A DNA stretch of 64,000 bases. Source: Variovorax sp. V93 (GTDB lineage Bacteria; Pseudomonadota; Gammaproteobacteria; Burkholderiales; Burkholderiaceae_C). Under the pieces are notes generated by a model. It did no database searches. It saw only the letters and a program-made list of their open reading frames with translations, and was not told the origin of the DNA. Below, piece by piece: positions 52,339 to 62,398 of this stretch. Location: positions 620,001 through 684,000 of the forward strand of contig NZ_AP028670.1 in NCBI RefSeq assembly GCF_041154485.1. The letters run 5' to 3'. The position numbers were made by a program, and so were the translations under genes. The stretch's first letter is position 1, and each line of letters starts with the position of its first letter.

Positions 52339-53706
52339 TCATACCTTGGCTCCGGCGCGCCGCAGGCTGCCGAGCGCGGCCTCCTGCGCCGTCTTCATGG
52401 CATCGGCGGCCGGCGCCTGGCCCGACACCACGCGCTCCACGGCCTTGTTCAGCACGTCGCCCACCAGCGGAAATTCCTTGACCGTGCGGTACGCCATGTA
52501 GTTGCGCGTCTTGCCGGGCTGCTCGAGCACTTCGAGATAGAGCTTGCCGATGTCCTGGCCGTTGATGGTGTTGATGCGCTTGTACTCGGCGCTTTCGATC
52601 ACCGAGCGCCGGCAGATCGACGGATGCCCGGTGTCCTTCACGATGCGCGCGGTGAGCTCGGGGCTCAGTGCCCATTTGATGAACTCCCAGGCCGCTTCCT
52701 TGTTCTTCGCGTTCTTCGGGATGCCGAGGCCCTGGCTGTTGGCGGCGGGAAAGTCGCCCTTCGGGCCGGCCGGCATGCGCACGACGCGCGCGGTGTCCTT
52801 CACCTTGCTCTCGGGCGAGCTCAGCATCGCGGTGACCCAGGAGCTCGAATGGATGAAGATGTTCGAACGGCCGCCGATCAGCGCGGCGCGCGCCTGGTCC
52901 TCGGTGTAGCCGAGCACGCCCTGCGGGCTGTACCTGGACAGCAGCGTCGAATAGAAGGCCGTGGCCTGCACGGCCGCGGCCGAGTCGAGCGTGGGCTTGA
53001 TGTCCGCCGGCGGATTCGCGAACAGGTCGCCGCCGAAGCCGTGGATGTACGGCGGCAGGAACCAGTGGTGCAGGTTGGAGCTCACGAAGCCCGTGACGCC
53101 GTCCTGCCCGTGCACCGCCTCGCAGACCTTCATCAATTCGTCGAAGGTCTGCGGCGCCTCGACCCCGCGCTTCTTCATCAGGTCGGTGCGGCTCATGCCC
53201 ATGAGCATCGCGCCGCCTTCCCACGCAAAGCCATAGGCCTTGCCGGCCTTGTCGAGGTACGGCAGCTGCGCGCCCTTGACGAAGTCGTCCGGGTTCCAGC
53301 TGGCCGGCGTGAGCCTGCGGTCGGCCGCGAAATCGCTCAGGTTGGCGAGCAGGCCGGCCGCGACCCAGCGCGCGGCAAGGATGAAGGTGACGTTGCAGAA
53401 ATCCCAGGCGCTGCCGCCCGAAGACAGCTCCAGGTCGGCCTGCTGGTTGTAGACCGGGAAGGCCGACAGCTGCAGGTCGACCGTCATGCCCGTCTGCTGC
53501 TCGAACTCCGGGATGTACTTGCGCAGGATGTTGAAGAAGCCGTGCTGGTATCCGGCGCCGCGCAGCTTGAGGCCGGCAAAGGGCTTGGCTTGCGCGATGG
53601 CGGGAAACGCCAGCGCAGTGCCGGCGCCGGCCACTGCCGTGGCAGCCGCGGCCTTGATCAACCGGCGGCGCTGCGTGTCGACAGCGAGGGAGTGCAGGAG
53701 GCTCAT
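52339..53706 (-). CDS. ABC extracellular solute-binding protein (family 1), Tat-type signal
   Basis: 455 residues from the ATG at 53706 (MSLLHSLAVDTQ). The signal contains QRRRLIKAAAATAVAGAG and ends at AIAQA, a probable twin-arginine signal. Family-1 features include GYQHGFFNILRKYIPEFEQQ, WDFCNVTFILAARWV and NKEAAWEFIKWALSPE. First gene of the minus-strand operon, divergent from GntR. Confidence 0.9.
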   Translation of the reverse strand: MSLLHSLAVDTQRRRLIKAAAATAVAGAGTALAFPAIAQAKPFAGLKLRGAGYQHGFFNILRKYIPEFEQQTGMTVDLQLSAFPVYNQQADLELSSGGSAWDFCNVTFILAARWVAAGLLANLSDFAADRRLTPASWNPDDFVKGAQLPYLDKAGKAYGFAWEGGAMLMGMSRTDLMKKRGVEAPQTFDELMKVCEAVHGQDGVTGFVSSNLHHWFLPPYIHGFGGDLFANPPADIKPTLDSAAAVQATAFYSTLLSRYSPQGVLGYTEDQARAALIGGRSNIFIHSSSWVTAMLSSPESKVKDTARVVRMPAGPKGDFPAANSQGLGIPKNAKNKEAAWEFIKWALSPELTARIVKDTGHPSICRRSVIESAEYKRINTINGQDIGKLYLEVLEQPGKTRNYMAYRTVKEFPLVGDVLNKAVERVVSGQAPAADAMKTAQEAALGSLRRAGAKV

Positions 53707-53870
53707 GCTTGTCTCTCTTTCGATCAGAATCACGCGGCGCAACGAGGGCGGCCGGCATGTTCCACTTGCTTGTGGAAGCGAATATGACAGACAAATAAGA
53801 CTCCACAGCTCATGGAAAACCCGAGATTCCCTACGACTTCCCCAGATATAAGCTCATCGCATCAATAAAT

Positions 53871-54635
53871 ATGTCAGACCATAAAACAAAAACATCGAAG
53901 AAACCCGCCGCCACGGACACGCCCGCCCGGCGCGGTCCGCTGGCCGTGACGGAGGCGCTCGCGCGGCGCGTGATCGGCGGCGAATGGAATGACGAATCGA
54001 CGCTGCCGACCGAGGTCGAGCTGGCCGAGCAGCTGGGGGTGGCGCGCACCTCCGTGCGCGAGGCGCTGACCCGGCTGAAGGCCAAGGGCCTGCTCGCGTC
54101 GCGGCAGAAGGCCGGCACGCGGGTGCTGCCGCGCATGCAATGGAACATGCTCGACGAGGACGTGCTGCGCTGGACCTGGTCGGGCCACGACCGCGCGCAG
54201 ATGGCGCAGCACCTGATGCAGCTGCGGCGCATCGTCGAACCCGCCGCCTGCGAGATCGCGGCCGCTTCGGCGCCCGACGCCGCCATTGCCGCGATCGAGC
54301 GCGCCTACCGCCTGATGGACGCCGCCGGCATGGATCCGGTGGCCTATGCCGGGCCGGACCTGAGCTTTCACCAGGCCATTCTCAGCGCCACCGGCAATCC
54401 GTTCCTGGTGGCCTTCGGCGCCACCATCGAGGCGGCGCTGCGCATGTCCTTCGAGCTGTCGACGCGCCAGCCGGGCGCGCCGCGCAAGAGCCTGCCGATG
54501 CACCGCGCGGTGCTCGACCAGATCTGGGCCCGCAAGCCGGCCGCGGCGCGCAAGGCCATGGAAGAGCTGCTCGGCCTCACCGAATCGAACATCCAGCGCG
54601 GAGTCGCCAGGTCGGGCGCCACGCCGCCGGCCTGA
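53871..54635 (+). CDS. GntR-family regulator (FadR subfamily)
   Basis: 254 residues. A winged HTH (about 25-95; LPTEVELAEQLGVARTSVREALTRL) is followed by an all-helical FCD ligand domain with metal-type His (SFHQAIL, MHRAVLD). It is divergent from the second ABC operon and 36 bp upstream of its ATPase. It most likely represses both units until a sugar acid binds. Two copies of ATATGWCAGAC (53782 and 53869) in the intergenic region are possible sites. Confidence 0.9.
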   Translation: MSDHKTKTSKKPAATDTPARRGPLAVTEALARRVIGGEWNDESTLPTEVELAEQLGVARTSVREALTRLKAKGLLASRQKAGTRVLPRMQWNMLDEDVLRWTWSGHDRAQMAQHLMQLRRIVEPAACEIAAASAPDAAIAAIERAYRLMDAAGMDPVAYAGPDLSFHQAILSATGNPFLVAFGATIEAALRMSFELSTRQPGAPRKSLPMHRAVLDQIWARKPAAARKAMEELLGLTESNIQRGVARSGATPPA

Positions 54636-54671
54636 AGACCTCCCCACCCTTCCTCATCAGCAAGCACCACC

Positions 54672-55772
54672 ATGGCAGAGATCCAGCTCCAATCCATCAG
54701 CAAGCGCTTCGGCGATGTCGAGGTGATCCCCGGCATCGATCTCACCATGCCCGACGGCCAGGTCACGGTGCTGCTCGGGCCTTCGGGCTGCGGCAAGTCC
54801 ACCTTGCTGCGCATGATCGCGGGGCTGGAGACGCCGAGCGGCGGCCAGGTGCGGGTCGGCGGCCGCGTGGTGAACGACGTGCCGCCCGCCGAGCGCGGCT
54901 GCGCGCTGGTGTTCCAGAACTACGCGCTCTATCCGCACAAGACGGTGCGGCAGAACCTCGCCTTTCCCTTGCGCATGGCCAAGGCCACGGCCGCCGAGCA
55001 GGAGCGCAGCGTGGACGAGATCGCGCACAAGCTCGAACTCACCCCGCTGCTGGAGCGCTATCCGCGCCAGCTCTCGGGCGGCCAGCGCCAGCGCGTGGCG
55101 ATGGGCCGCGCGATGATCCGCAAGCCCGAGGTGTTTCTCTACGACGAGCCGCTGTCGAACTTCGACCTCGAGCTGCGCGTGAAGCTGCGCTTGGAGATCG
55201 CGCGCATGCAGCGCACGCTGAAGGCCACCGCCGTCTACGTGACGCACGACCAGACCGAGGCCATGACGCTGGCCGACCAGATCGTGGTGCTGCGCAAGGG
55301 CCGCATCGAGCAGGTGGGCTCGCCGCTCGCGCTGTACCGCTCGCCCGCCAACCTGTTCGTGGCGGGCTTCATCGGCACGCCGCGCATGAACTTCTTCAAG
55401 ATCGACAGCGCGCAGGCTGATGCGAACGGCACGCTGCTGCGGCTCGGCGATGCGCGCGTGCAGATACCGCGCCCCATGCCGGGCCAGCCGGCCACGCTGG
55501 GCTTTCGCGCCGAGCAGACACGCATCGGCGAACCCGCGCCCGGCGAGGTACTGCTCGAACTCCAGGGCTGCGAGACGCTGGCCGTCGAGCAACTGGGCGA
55601 CCGCGCGTACTGCTACCTGAGGTCGTCGCTCGGCGAGCTGGTGCTCATGGCACCGGAGGCGGACGCGAATCTTTCGGGCACCCTGCGGCTGGCCATCGCG
55701 CCCGGCGCGCTTCACTTCTTCGATGCCGGCGGCGTGGCCGTGGGCACCGAAGAGTGCCTGCTCGCGGCCTGA
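54672..55772 (+). CDS. ABC sugar transporter ATPase (MsmK/UgpC type)
   Basis: 366 residues. Walker [11 protein letters not shown]-loop VFQNYALYP, signature [14 protein letters not shown], Walker B VFLYDEPLSNFD (N-F where N-L is usual), switch VTHDQTEAM, C-terminal TOBE region. The only ATPase for the minus-strand permeases; placed in the divergent unit with GntR. Confidence 0.92.
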   Translation: MAEIQLQSISKRFGDVEVIPGIDLTMPDGQVTVLLGPSGCGKSTLLRMIAGLETPSGGQVRVGGRVVNDVPPAERGCALVFQNYALYPHKTVRQNLAFPLRMAKATAAEQERSVDEIAHKLELTPLLERYPRQLSGGQRQRVAMGRAMIRKPEVFLYDEPLSNFDLELRVKLRLEIARMQRTLKATAVYVTHDQTEAMTLADQIVVLRKGRIEQVGSPLALYRSPANLFVAGFIGTPRMNFFKIDSAQADANGTLLRLGDARVQIPRPMPGQPATLGFRAEQTRIGEPAPGEVLLELQGCETLAVEQLGDRAYCYLRSSLGELVLMAPEADANLSGTLRLAIAPGALHFFDAGGVAVGTEECLLAA

Positions 55773-56117
55773 AGTTCTCCGGCGAACGCGGTGCGCGGCA
55801 AGCGGCTTGTCCTCCGTTCTCCGCGTCCGCTTGCAGGAAAGGGCCGGAACGAGGGCGCGGCCCGACAGCGCCTGCGAGCGAGGCCACTGGCTCTACAGCA
55901 CGCCAGCGCTTCGAGTGGCTCGGCTTTGCCTTCGGACCGAGGACCACCGACCCGATGACGGCGCGGGTCGCGGCAGCGTTCGACCGTCGCTACCGAAAGG
56001 ACGCACGCGGAGCGCCGATGGCAACTTAACTCTACGTTGACAACTTCATCGACCCCGACATCATGGTCCTGCGGATCGAGGGGAGCACCCTGATGCCAAC
56101 GGAGAAAGAAGGAATCC
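55773..56117. other. 345-bp intergenic stretch, no gene recognised
   Basis: Open frames exist on both strands but none has a convincing start, family likeness or codon pattern. GC-rich at first, then more AT-rich near 56020. The last 20 bp carry AGAAGGAAT, the ribosome site of the next gene. It may hold decayed coding sequence; nothing specific could be shown. Confidence 0.5.
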
Positions 56118-57623
56118 ATGCCTCATGCCTTGCTGCGACGACTTTTGATGTCATTGGGCTGTCTGTCGGGATTTGTCGCTGCTCCTCAGGCACAGGCCGC
56201 GCCGCTCGGGGATCCCGTCATGGTGAATACCGCCACTGCGGGCAATCAGCGTCCGATCTACTTCTCCGCAGGTTCAAACGGAGAAAAACTTCTGATCTGG
56301 TTCGACGCCGCAGCAAATGCCACATACGCTCAAAGAATAAGGTCGTCAGGCACGCCTTTTCTGACAAGACACCAGATCCAGACGCCTCCGGCGTATGCAA
56401 ACTTCTCGGTCGACCGCGCCGGCAACTTCGTCTTCGGAAGCGACCCAGGACGAGTCACGGCTTATGACAGGAACGGCAATCTGCTTTCCAGTTTCCAAAC
56501 GACTCCGGATTCATCGAGCACGGTCGCGAGCATGGATACGGACGGCAATATCACTGCAGCCTACTCGCGCTCGGCCTCGGAAGGGGCGCCTCGTACGATT
56601 GCAATCAGGCGATTCAATACCGGCGGGATTCCCATCGGTCCTGAAATCATCGTTGCATCGGATGCCCCGGACAAACTCGCCGGCCCCAGTTCAATTGCCA
56701 CCGACGATGCAGGGAACATCGCATTGTCATTTGCGACCAGGCCCGGTCCGACGGCAAACCAATCCAACATCATGATCCAGCGCTTCAGCCGCGCAGGTGT
56801 GGCGCTGGCTCCGGCACTTGTCGTCAGCGCCATCCGATCGATATACAGCTCGGGCGGCCGTATTGCCATGGAACCCGGCGGGAAATCCATCATCACCTGG
56901 AGCGCTTCCCAGGATGACAACTACACTTGGAACATATACGCCCGCCCCTATGACGCGAATGGCAACCCCGGCGGATCGGTGCGAGTCAACCAACGCATCC
57001 ACGAAGGCGAACCCGGGCCGAATCCGGGGATTGCAGAGAATGGCGATTTTGTCGTTTCATGGATTGCATCGAGTGGCGTGGTCGGTGGCCCCCAAAGCTC
57101 CACGTTGGCGGCCAGGCAATTTCGCAGCGATGGAACTCCGATTGGCGATGAATTTCGAGTCGACCCGCCGCAACCGCAATTTGGAGCCAGCCCGCTGCTG
57201 GCAATGGACCCGGTGGGAAATTTTGCAGTGACATGGCTCAGCACCTCTGCCGAGACCGGATGGGACGTCATGGCGCGCTCCTTCAAGATGGACACCCGGC
57301 CACCTCTTGTGCAACTCCTGAACAACCAGCCCGCCCAAGGCCTGGCCGGCGGCACCGACAGCTGGAGCTATTACAGGATCACAGTCCCACCCGGCGTTGC
57401 GCAGCTGAACATCAACATGGCGGGCCCCGTCGGCGGTGGTGACGGCGACATGTACATCCGCCTTGGCGCACTCCCGTCGCTGACGGCCTGGGACTATCGC
57501 CCCTACGTCAACGGCAGCAACGAAGCCATCGCGATCAGCAATCCCCTGCCTGGTGACTTCTACATCGCGATCCACGGGCGCAGCGCGTACTCGTCGGTCG
57601 GCCTGACCGCGAGCTACGACTGA
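56118..57623 (+). CDS. Secreted protein with seven blade-like repeats and a C-terminal PPC-like domain
   Basis: 501 residues. A Sec signal ends at about 28 (PQAQAA). Residues 45-390 contain seven copies of a D-x-x-GN-(F/I)-x-V-x-W-type strand motif, at about 49, 96, 137, 192, 248, 304 and 361 (41-57 residues apart). Most are followed by an A-R-x-F-x-x-x-G-x-P-x-G strand. That is the pattern of a seven-bladed beta-propeller. Residues about 400-501 look like a bacterial pre-peptidase C-terminal (PPC) domain (DSWSYYRITVPPG; GDGDMYIRLG). No catalytic motif is seen. Its DNA is less GC-rich than its neighbours, which hints at transfer. Function unknown. Confidence 0.75.
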   Translation: MPHALLRRLLMSLGCLSGFVAAPQAQAAPLGDPVMVNTATAGNQRPIYFSAGSNGEKLLIWFDAAANATYAQRIRSSGTPFLTRHQIQTPPAYANFSVDRAGNFVFGSDPGRVTAYDRNGNLLSSFQTTPDSSSTVASMDTDGNITAAYSRSASEGAPRTIAIRRFNTGGIPIGPEIIVASDAPDKLAGPSSIATDDAGNIALSFATRPGPTANQSNIMIQRFSRAGVALAPALVVSAIRSIYSSGGRIAMEPGGKSIITWSASQDDNYTWNIYARPYDANGNPGGSVRVNQRIHEGEPGPNPGIAENGDFVVSWIASSGVVGGPQSSTLAARQFRSDGTPIGDEFRVDPPQPQFGASPLLAMDPVGNFAVTWLSTSAETGWDVMARSFKMDTRPPLVQLLNNQPAQGLAGGTDSWSYYRITVPPGVAQLNINMAGPVGGGDGDMYIRLGALPSLTAWDYRPYVNGSNEAIAISNPLPGDFYIAIHGRSAYSSVGLTASYD

Positions 57624-57636
57624 GGCTCGCCTGCTC

Positions 57637-58458
57637 CTAGGCCTGGATGAATGCCAGCAGATCCGCGTTCACCTGATCTTTATGCGTGGTGCAGGTGGCA
57701 TGCGGCGCGCCGGCGTAGACCTTGAGCTGGCTGCCCTTGATCATCTCGGCCGCGAGCTTGCCGGTGGCCTCGAGGGGCACCACCTGGTCGTCGTCGCCGT
57801 GGATCACGAGCGTGGGCACGTCGATCTTCGCCATGTCGGGACGGAAGTCGGTTTCGGAGAAGGCGGTCACGCAGTCGATGGTGGCCTTGATCGAGGCCTG
57901 CAGCGCGATCTGCAGCGTCTGCTTGAAGATGCCCTGCGACACCTTCGCACCGGGGCGGTTGGTGCCATAGAAAAGTGTGCTGAAGTCGTCGAGGAACTGC
58001 GGGCGATCGGCGGCCAGGCCGGCACGGATGCCGGCGAACAGCGAGGCCTCGGGGCCGACGGGATGGTCGGGCGTCTTCATGAACAGCGGCGTCACGGCGC
58101 TGATGAGCGCGAGCCTGGCCACGCGTGCGCTGCCCTTGCGCGCGATGTAGCGTGTCACGTCGCCGCCGCCCATCGAGAAGCCCACGAGGATCACGTCCTT
58201 CAGGTCGAGCGTCTCGATCAGCTCGGCGATGTCGTCGGCGAAGGTGTCGTAGTCGTAGCCGCTCCAGGGTTGGCTGGAGCGGCCGAAGCCGCGGCGGTCG
58301 AAGGCGATCGCGCGGTAGCCTCGTTCGGCGAAGAACAGCATCTGGGCGTCCCACATGTCGGCGCTCAGAGGCCAGCCGTGGCTGAACAGGATGGGCTGGC
58401 CCGAGCCCCAGTCCTTGTAGTAGAGCTCGGTGCCGTCGCGCAATGTGAGTGTGGTCAT
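57637..58458 (-). CDS. Alpha/beta hydrolase, non-heme chloroperoxidase-like
   Basis: 273 residues from the ATG at 58458. Oxyanion loop [12 protein letters not shown], nucleophile elbow GFSMGGGD, acid in [10 protein letters not shown] and the histidine in APHATCTTH. This is the classic cofactor-free haloperoxidase/esterase pattern (typically about 275 residues). It is the last gene of the minus-strand operon with MFS, DoxX and amidohydrolase. It probably acts as an esterase, or a perhydrolase under oxidative stress. Confidence 0.9.
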   Translation of the reverse strand: MTTLTLRDGTELYYKDWGSGQPILFSHGWPLSADMWDAQMLFFAERGYRAIAFDRRGFGRSSQPWSGYDYDTFADDIAELIETLDLKDVILVGFSMGGGDVTRYIARKGSARVARLALISAVTPLFMKTPDHPVGPEASLFAGIRAGLAADRPQFLDDFSTLFYGTNRPGAKVSQGIFKQTLQIALQASIKATIDCVTAFSETDFRPDMAKIDVPTLVIHGDDDQVVPLEATGKLAAEMIKGSQLKVYAGAPHATCTTHKDQVNADLLAFIQA

Positions 58459-58495
58459 GGTTTTTCCAGTTGGATGAAAAGAGAGAAGAAGGAAA

Positions 58496-60103
58496 TCAGA
58501 GCGACAGGAAGTGATGCACCTCGGGCCGGCCGGGCCCGATGTGAAAGCGCATGGCCTCGCCCTGCAGGTCGGCGTCGGCATGCGACACGCGGTGGTGCTG
58601 GCGCAGGTGCTCGGCCCAGGATTCGACGAGGAACCACTCCATCACGCGCTCGGGGTCGCCCGTGTGTTCGGTGAGGCCCCAGGCATAGGCGCCGTCGCGG
58701 CGGCGCTCCAGCGACAGCCGCTTCATCACGGCGAGGAACGCGACACGGTCCTCCTGGCGGATGCGGTATTCCACCTGCACCATCACCGGCCCGCGGTCGT
58801 TCGCCACAGGCTGGGCCAGCAGCGGCTCGGGCCAGTGGTTCGAGGGCTGCAGGTCGGCTTCGCCGGCCGGCAGGCGCACCCGATGAAAGATCAGCCCGGC
58901 CACGGCCAGGCCCACTGCACCCGCCACCAGCGTGGCCGGCACGCCGACCTGCTGCGCGACCAGGCCCCAGCCCAGGCTGCCGGCCGCCATCGCGCCGTTG
59001 AACACCGTGAGGTAGACGGCCAGGCCGCGTCCGCGCACCCAGTTCGGCAGGATCGATTGCGCCACGCCATTGAGCGTGGTGAGCGCGATGATCCAGCCCA
59101 GGCCCAGCACCAGCAGCAACAGCACCGCAAGCCACTGCGGCGGCGCGAAGACCAGGCTGCCCATCACGCCGGCGGTGAGCAGCGAAGCCAGCAGCAGCAT
59201 GCCGTCGGCGTCGAGCCGTGCGCGCAGCCGCGGCATCACGAGCGCGCCGCCGATGGCACCCGCACCCACGGCGCCGAGCAGGATGCCGTAGAAGCCCGCG
59301 CTGCCGCCGAGCATCTGGCGCGCCACCAGCGGCAGCAGCGCCCACACCGAGCTGGCAAAGAGGAAGAACACCGCCGCGCGCAGCAGCACGCGGTGCAGCT
59401 CGCGGCTGGCGCGCGTGTAGCGCAGGCCGGCGCGGAAGGCACCGAGGAAGTTCTCGGACAGGCCGCTGTCGACGGCCGCCGGACGTTTCCACCACAGCAG
59501 CGCCGCGATCACGAATGCGTAGCTGAGCACGTCGATGCCGTAGGTGACGGCGGCACCGAAGCTCGCGAGGATCAGGCCGCCCGCGGCCGGCCCGATGGAG
59601 CGTGCGATGTTGATGCCCAGCGAGTTCAGCGCCACCGCGCCCTTGAGCTCGGCGCGCGGCACCAGCTCGGGCACGATCGACTGCCAGGTCGGCCCCATGA
59701 GCGCGGCGCCGATGCCGCCCACGAACGTCAGCGCGACCAGATACTCGACCGTGAGCGCGCCGGTGTGCGAGAGCACCAGCAGCGTGCCGCTCACGGCCGC
59801 CAGCACCAGCTGCACGAAGATCAGGAAGCGCCGCCGGTCGAGGATGTCGGAGAGCACCCCGGCCGGGATCGCAAGCAGGAAAATCGGCAGCGTGGCCGCG
59901 GTCTGGATCAGCGCCACCGCGGTCGGGCTGGCCGACAGGTCGGTCACCAGCCAGGAACTCGCCACGTCGCGCATGAAGCTGCCGATATTGCCGAGCACGG
60001 TGGCCGCCCACAGCACGGCAAAGACCGGCTGGCGCAAGGGCGCGAAGGCGCCGGGCGGTGCGGGAGCGACAGCGGCGCCTTGGGGTGAATCAGACATGGG
60101 CAT
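58496..60103 (-). CDS. MFS transporter (MFS_3/EntS type) with C-terminal ferredoxin-like domain
   Basis: 535 residues. Twelve predicted TM segments to about residue 415 ([33 protein letters not shown] as the 2-3 loop). Then a soluble domain ([21 protein letters not shown]) of the antibiotic-biosynthesis-monooxygenase-like fold that is normal for PF05977 proteins. It overlaps the DoxX gene end by 14 bp. An ATG at 60097 is an equal start candidate. Probably an exporter; substrate unknown. Confidence 0.85.
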   Translation of the reverse strand: MPMSDSPQGAAVAPAPPGAFAPLRQPVFAVLWAATVLGNIGSFMRDVASSWLVTDLSASPTAVALIQTAATLPIFLLAIPAGVLSDILDRRRFLIFVQLVLAAVSGTLLVLSHTGALTVEYLVALTFVGGIGAALMGPTWQSIVPELVPRAELKGAVALNSLGINIARSIGPAAGGLILASFGAAVTYGIDVLSYAFVIAALLWWKRPAAVDSGLSENFLGAFRAGLRYTRASRELHRVLLRAAVFFLFASSVWALLPLVARQMLGGSAGFYGILLGAVGAGAIGGALVMPRLRARLDADGMLLLASLLTAGVMGSLVFAPPQWLAVLLLLVLGLGWIIALTTLNGVAQSILPNWVRGRGLAVYLTVFNGAMAAGSLGWGLVAQQVGVPATLVAGAVGLAVAGLIFHRVRLPAGEADLQPSNHWPEPLLAQPVANDRGPVMVQVEYRIRQEDRVAFLAVMKRLSLERRRDGAYAWGLTEHTGDPERVMEWFLVESWAEHLRQHHRVSHADADLQGEAMRFHIGPGRPEVHHFLSL

Positions 60104-60494
60104 GCTCTTTCAGGTCGAGCCAGGCGACGAGCAGAAAGCCGCCGACCAGGCCCAGGTGTTCGAAGAAGGAATTGGCTGCCATGAAGCGCTCCGGCTGCGG
60201 CATCTCCCAGAAGCGCAGCGCAACGAAGGTCGCCATCAAGGTGAAGCCCGCCAGCGCCAGTGCGCCAAGCCAGCGATGAAAGCCCGTGAGGATGAGCGCC
60301 GCCGCGCCGAGCTCCAGCACGATCACCGCCGCGGCCAGCGGCCCCGCGGGCGAGAGGCCGAAATGGTTCATCTCGGCGATGGCCGCGTGGAAGTCCATCG
60401 CCTTGTTGAGCCCGCCCTGCAGGTAGGCCGCGCACAGCAGCAGCAAGGCGACCCAGCGCACCGCGGCTGAGGTGGTCCAGCGTATCGTCGTCAT
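60090..60494 (-). CDS. DoxX-family membrane protein
   Basis: 134 residues, four TM segments (WVALLLLCAAYLQGGLNKAM; AAAVIVLELGAAALILTG; ALALAGFTLMATFVALRF; LVGGFLLVAWLDL). The ATG shares its A with the amidohydrolase stop (TGATG), so the genes are coupled. DoxX-like proteins act in thiol/redox or quinone-linked membrane processes; role here unknown. Confidence 0.85.
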   Translation of the reverse strand: MTTIRWTTSAAVRWVALLLLCAAYLQGGLNKAMDFHAAIAEMNHFGLSPAGPLAAAVIVLELGAAALILTGFHRWLGALALAGFTLMATFVALRFWEMPQPERFMAANSFFEHLGLVGGFLLVAWLDLKEHAHV

Positions 60495-62398
60495 CACACC
60501 GCCCAGCAGGCGCAGCCCAGCGCGCCCCAGAAGCTCTTGAGGTCGGCGATCGGCAGCTTGCTGCTCCAGGCCGTCGCATGCTGGTGGCCGTGCACGTTGC
60601 AGTTGTTGGCGCAGGCGCAGGCCGCGGCGGCGTTGCGCAGCACCTTCTGCATCGGGGCGCCTTCGGCGCTGCCCGCGGCATCGGCCCAGCCGGCATAGCC
60701 GCCGAAGGTGCGCGCGGGCGACCAGTCGGGCATGGCCGGCGGCGGCGCGCCCTCGTCGTGCGCGGCGAAGGGGCCGGCGCCGTAGACCACCTTGCCGCCC
60801 ACCAGGGTGAGCAGCGCGGTGGTGTCGGCAATCTCCGATTCGGCGCAGGCGAAGTAGTCGCGGTCGGGCACCACGAGGTCGGCGAGCATGCCGGCCTCGA
60901 TGCGGCCCTTCTTGCCGACCTCGTTGGAGAACCAGGTCACGTTCTCGGTCCACATGCGCAGTGCGCCTTCGCGGTCGAGGCAGTTGCGCTGCGGATACAG
61001 CTGCATGCCGCCCACCGTCTTGCCGGTGACCAGCCACGACAGCGACACCCACGGGTTGTACGAGGCGACGCGCGTGGCGTCGGTGCCGGCCGACACCTTC
61101 AGGCCGCGCTCGAGCATGCGCCTGACCGGCGGCGTGGCCTCGGCTGCGCCGTGGCCGTAGCGCTCGACGAAATACTCGCCCTGGTAGGCCATGCGGTGCT
61201 GCACCGCGACGCCGCCGCCCAGCGCGGCAATGCGGTCCATCGACTGCTCGGAGATGGTCTCGGCATGGTCGAAGAACCAGTTCAGGCCCGCGAGCGGCGT
61301 GTCCTGGTTGACGCGCTCGAACACGTCGAGCGCGCGGCTGATGGTTTCGTCGTAGGTGGCGTGCATGCGCCACGGCCAGCGGTTCTGCGCGAGGATGCGC
61401 ACCACGTCCTCGAGCTCGCCTTCCATCTCGGGCGCCATGTCGGGCCGCGGCTGGCGGAAGTCCTCGAAGTCGGCGGCCGAGAACACCAGCATCTCGCCCG
61501 CGCCGTTGTGGCGGAAGTAGTCGTCGCCCTGCTTGTACGTCGAGTTGGCAGTCCAGTTGAGGAAGTCTTCCTTCTCGGCCTTGGGCTTCTGCGTGAACAG
61601 GTTGTAGGCCAGCCGGATGGTGAGCTGGCCGTCGTCGGCCAGCTTCTGGATCACGGTGTAGTCGTCGGGGTAGTTCTGGTTGCCGCCGCCCGCGTCGATG
61701 GCGCCAGTCACGCCCAGGCGGTTGAGCTCGCGCATGAAGTGGCGCGTGGAATTGAGCTGGTAGTCGAAGGGCAGCTTCGGGCCCTTGGCCAGCGTGGCGT
61801 AGAGGATGGCGGCGTTGGGCTTGGCCAGCAGCAGGCCGGTCGGGTTGCCGGCCGCGTCGCGCACGATCTCACCGCCGGGCGGCGCGGGCGTGTCCTTGGT
61901 GTAGCCGACGGCGCGCAGCGCGGCACCGTTGAGCAGTGCGCGGTCGTACAGGTGCAGGATGAACACCGGCGTGTCGGGCGCCACCGCATTGAGTTCCGCA
62001 ATGGTCGGCAGGCGCTTCTCGGCGAACTGGTGCTCGGTGAAGCCACCGACCACGCGCACCCATTGCGGCGCCGGCGTGACGGCCACCTGGCGCCTGAGCA
62101 TGCCCATGGCGTCGGCCAGGCTGCGCACGCCGTCCCAGCGCAGCTCCATGTTGAAGTTGAGCCCGCCGCGGATGATGTGCAGGTGGTTGTCGATCAGGCC
62201 CGGCAGCACGCGCTTGCCCTGCAGGTCGATCACGCGGGTGTGGCTGCGGGCGAGCGGCAGGATGTCCTCGGCCCGGCCCACGTGCGTGAAGCGGCCGTCC
62301 TTGATGGCCACCGCATCGGCCGTGGGATTGGCGCGGTCGAGGGTGGTGAACAGCCCGCGGTGCAGGATCAGGTCGGGGGTCTTCTCGGTGTCAGCCAT
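60494..62398 (-). CDS. Amidohydrolase family 3 (YtcJ-like) with Cys/His-rich C-terminal tail
   Basis: 634 residues from the ATG at 62398. The metal-binding HxH is in LIDNHLHIIRGG. Further family motifs are WFFDHAETISEQSMDRIAALGG and AGTDATRVASYNPW. Such enzymes hydrolyse N-acyl or amide bonds of small molecules. The last 45 residues (about 590-634) are unusual: CACANNCNVHGHQH and GCACWAV, rich in Cys and His, a possible extra metal site. It overlaps the XapX gene by 8 bp. Confidence 0.87.
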   Translation of the reverse strand: MADTEKTPDLILHRGLFTTLDRANPTADAVAIKDGRFTHVGRAEDILPLARSHTRVIDLQGKRVLPGLIDNHLHIIRGGLNFNMELRWDGVRSLADAMGMLRRQVAVTPAPQWVRVVGGFTEHQFAEKRLPTIAELNAVAPDTPVFILHLYDRALLNGAALRAVGYTKDTPAPPGGEIVRDAAGNPTGLLLAKPNAAILYATLAKGPKLPFDYQLNSTRHFMRELNRLGVTGAIDAGGGNQNYPDDYTVIQKLADDGQLTIRLAYNLFTQKPKAEKEDFLNWTANSTYKQGDDYFRHNGAGEMLVFSAADFEDFRQPRPDMAPEMEGELEDVVRILAQNRWPWRMHATYDETISRALDVFERVNQDTPLAGLNWFFDHAETISEQSMDRIAALGGGVAVQHRMAYQGEYFVERYGHGAAEATPPVRRMLERGLKVSAGTDATRVASYNPWVSLSWLVTGKTVGGMQLYPQRNCLDREGALRMWTENVTWFSNEVGKKGRIEAGMLADLVVPDRDYFACAESEIADTTALLTLVGGKVVYGAGPFAAHDEGAPPPAMPDWSPARTFGGYAGWADAAGSAEGAPMQKVLRNAAAACACANNCNVHGHQHATAWSSKLPIADLKSFWGALGCACWAV

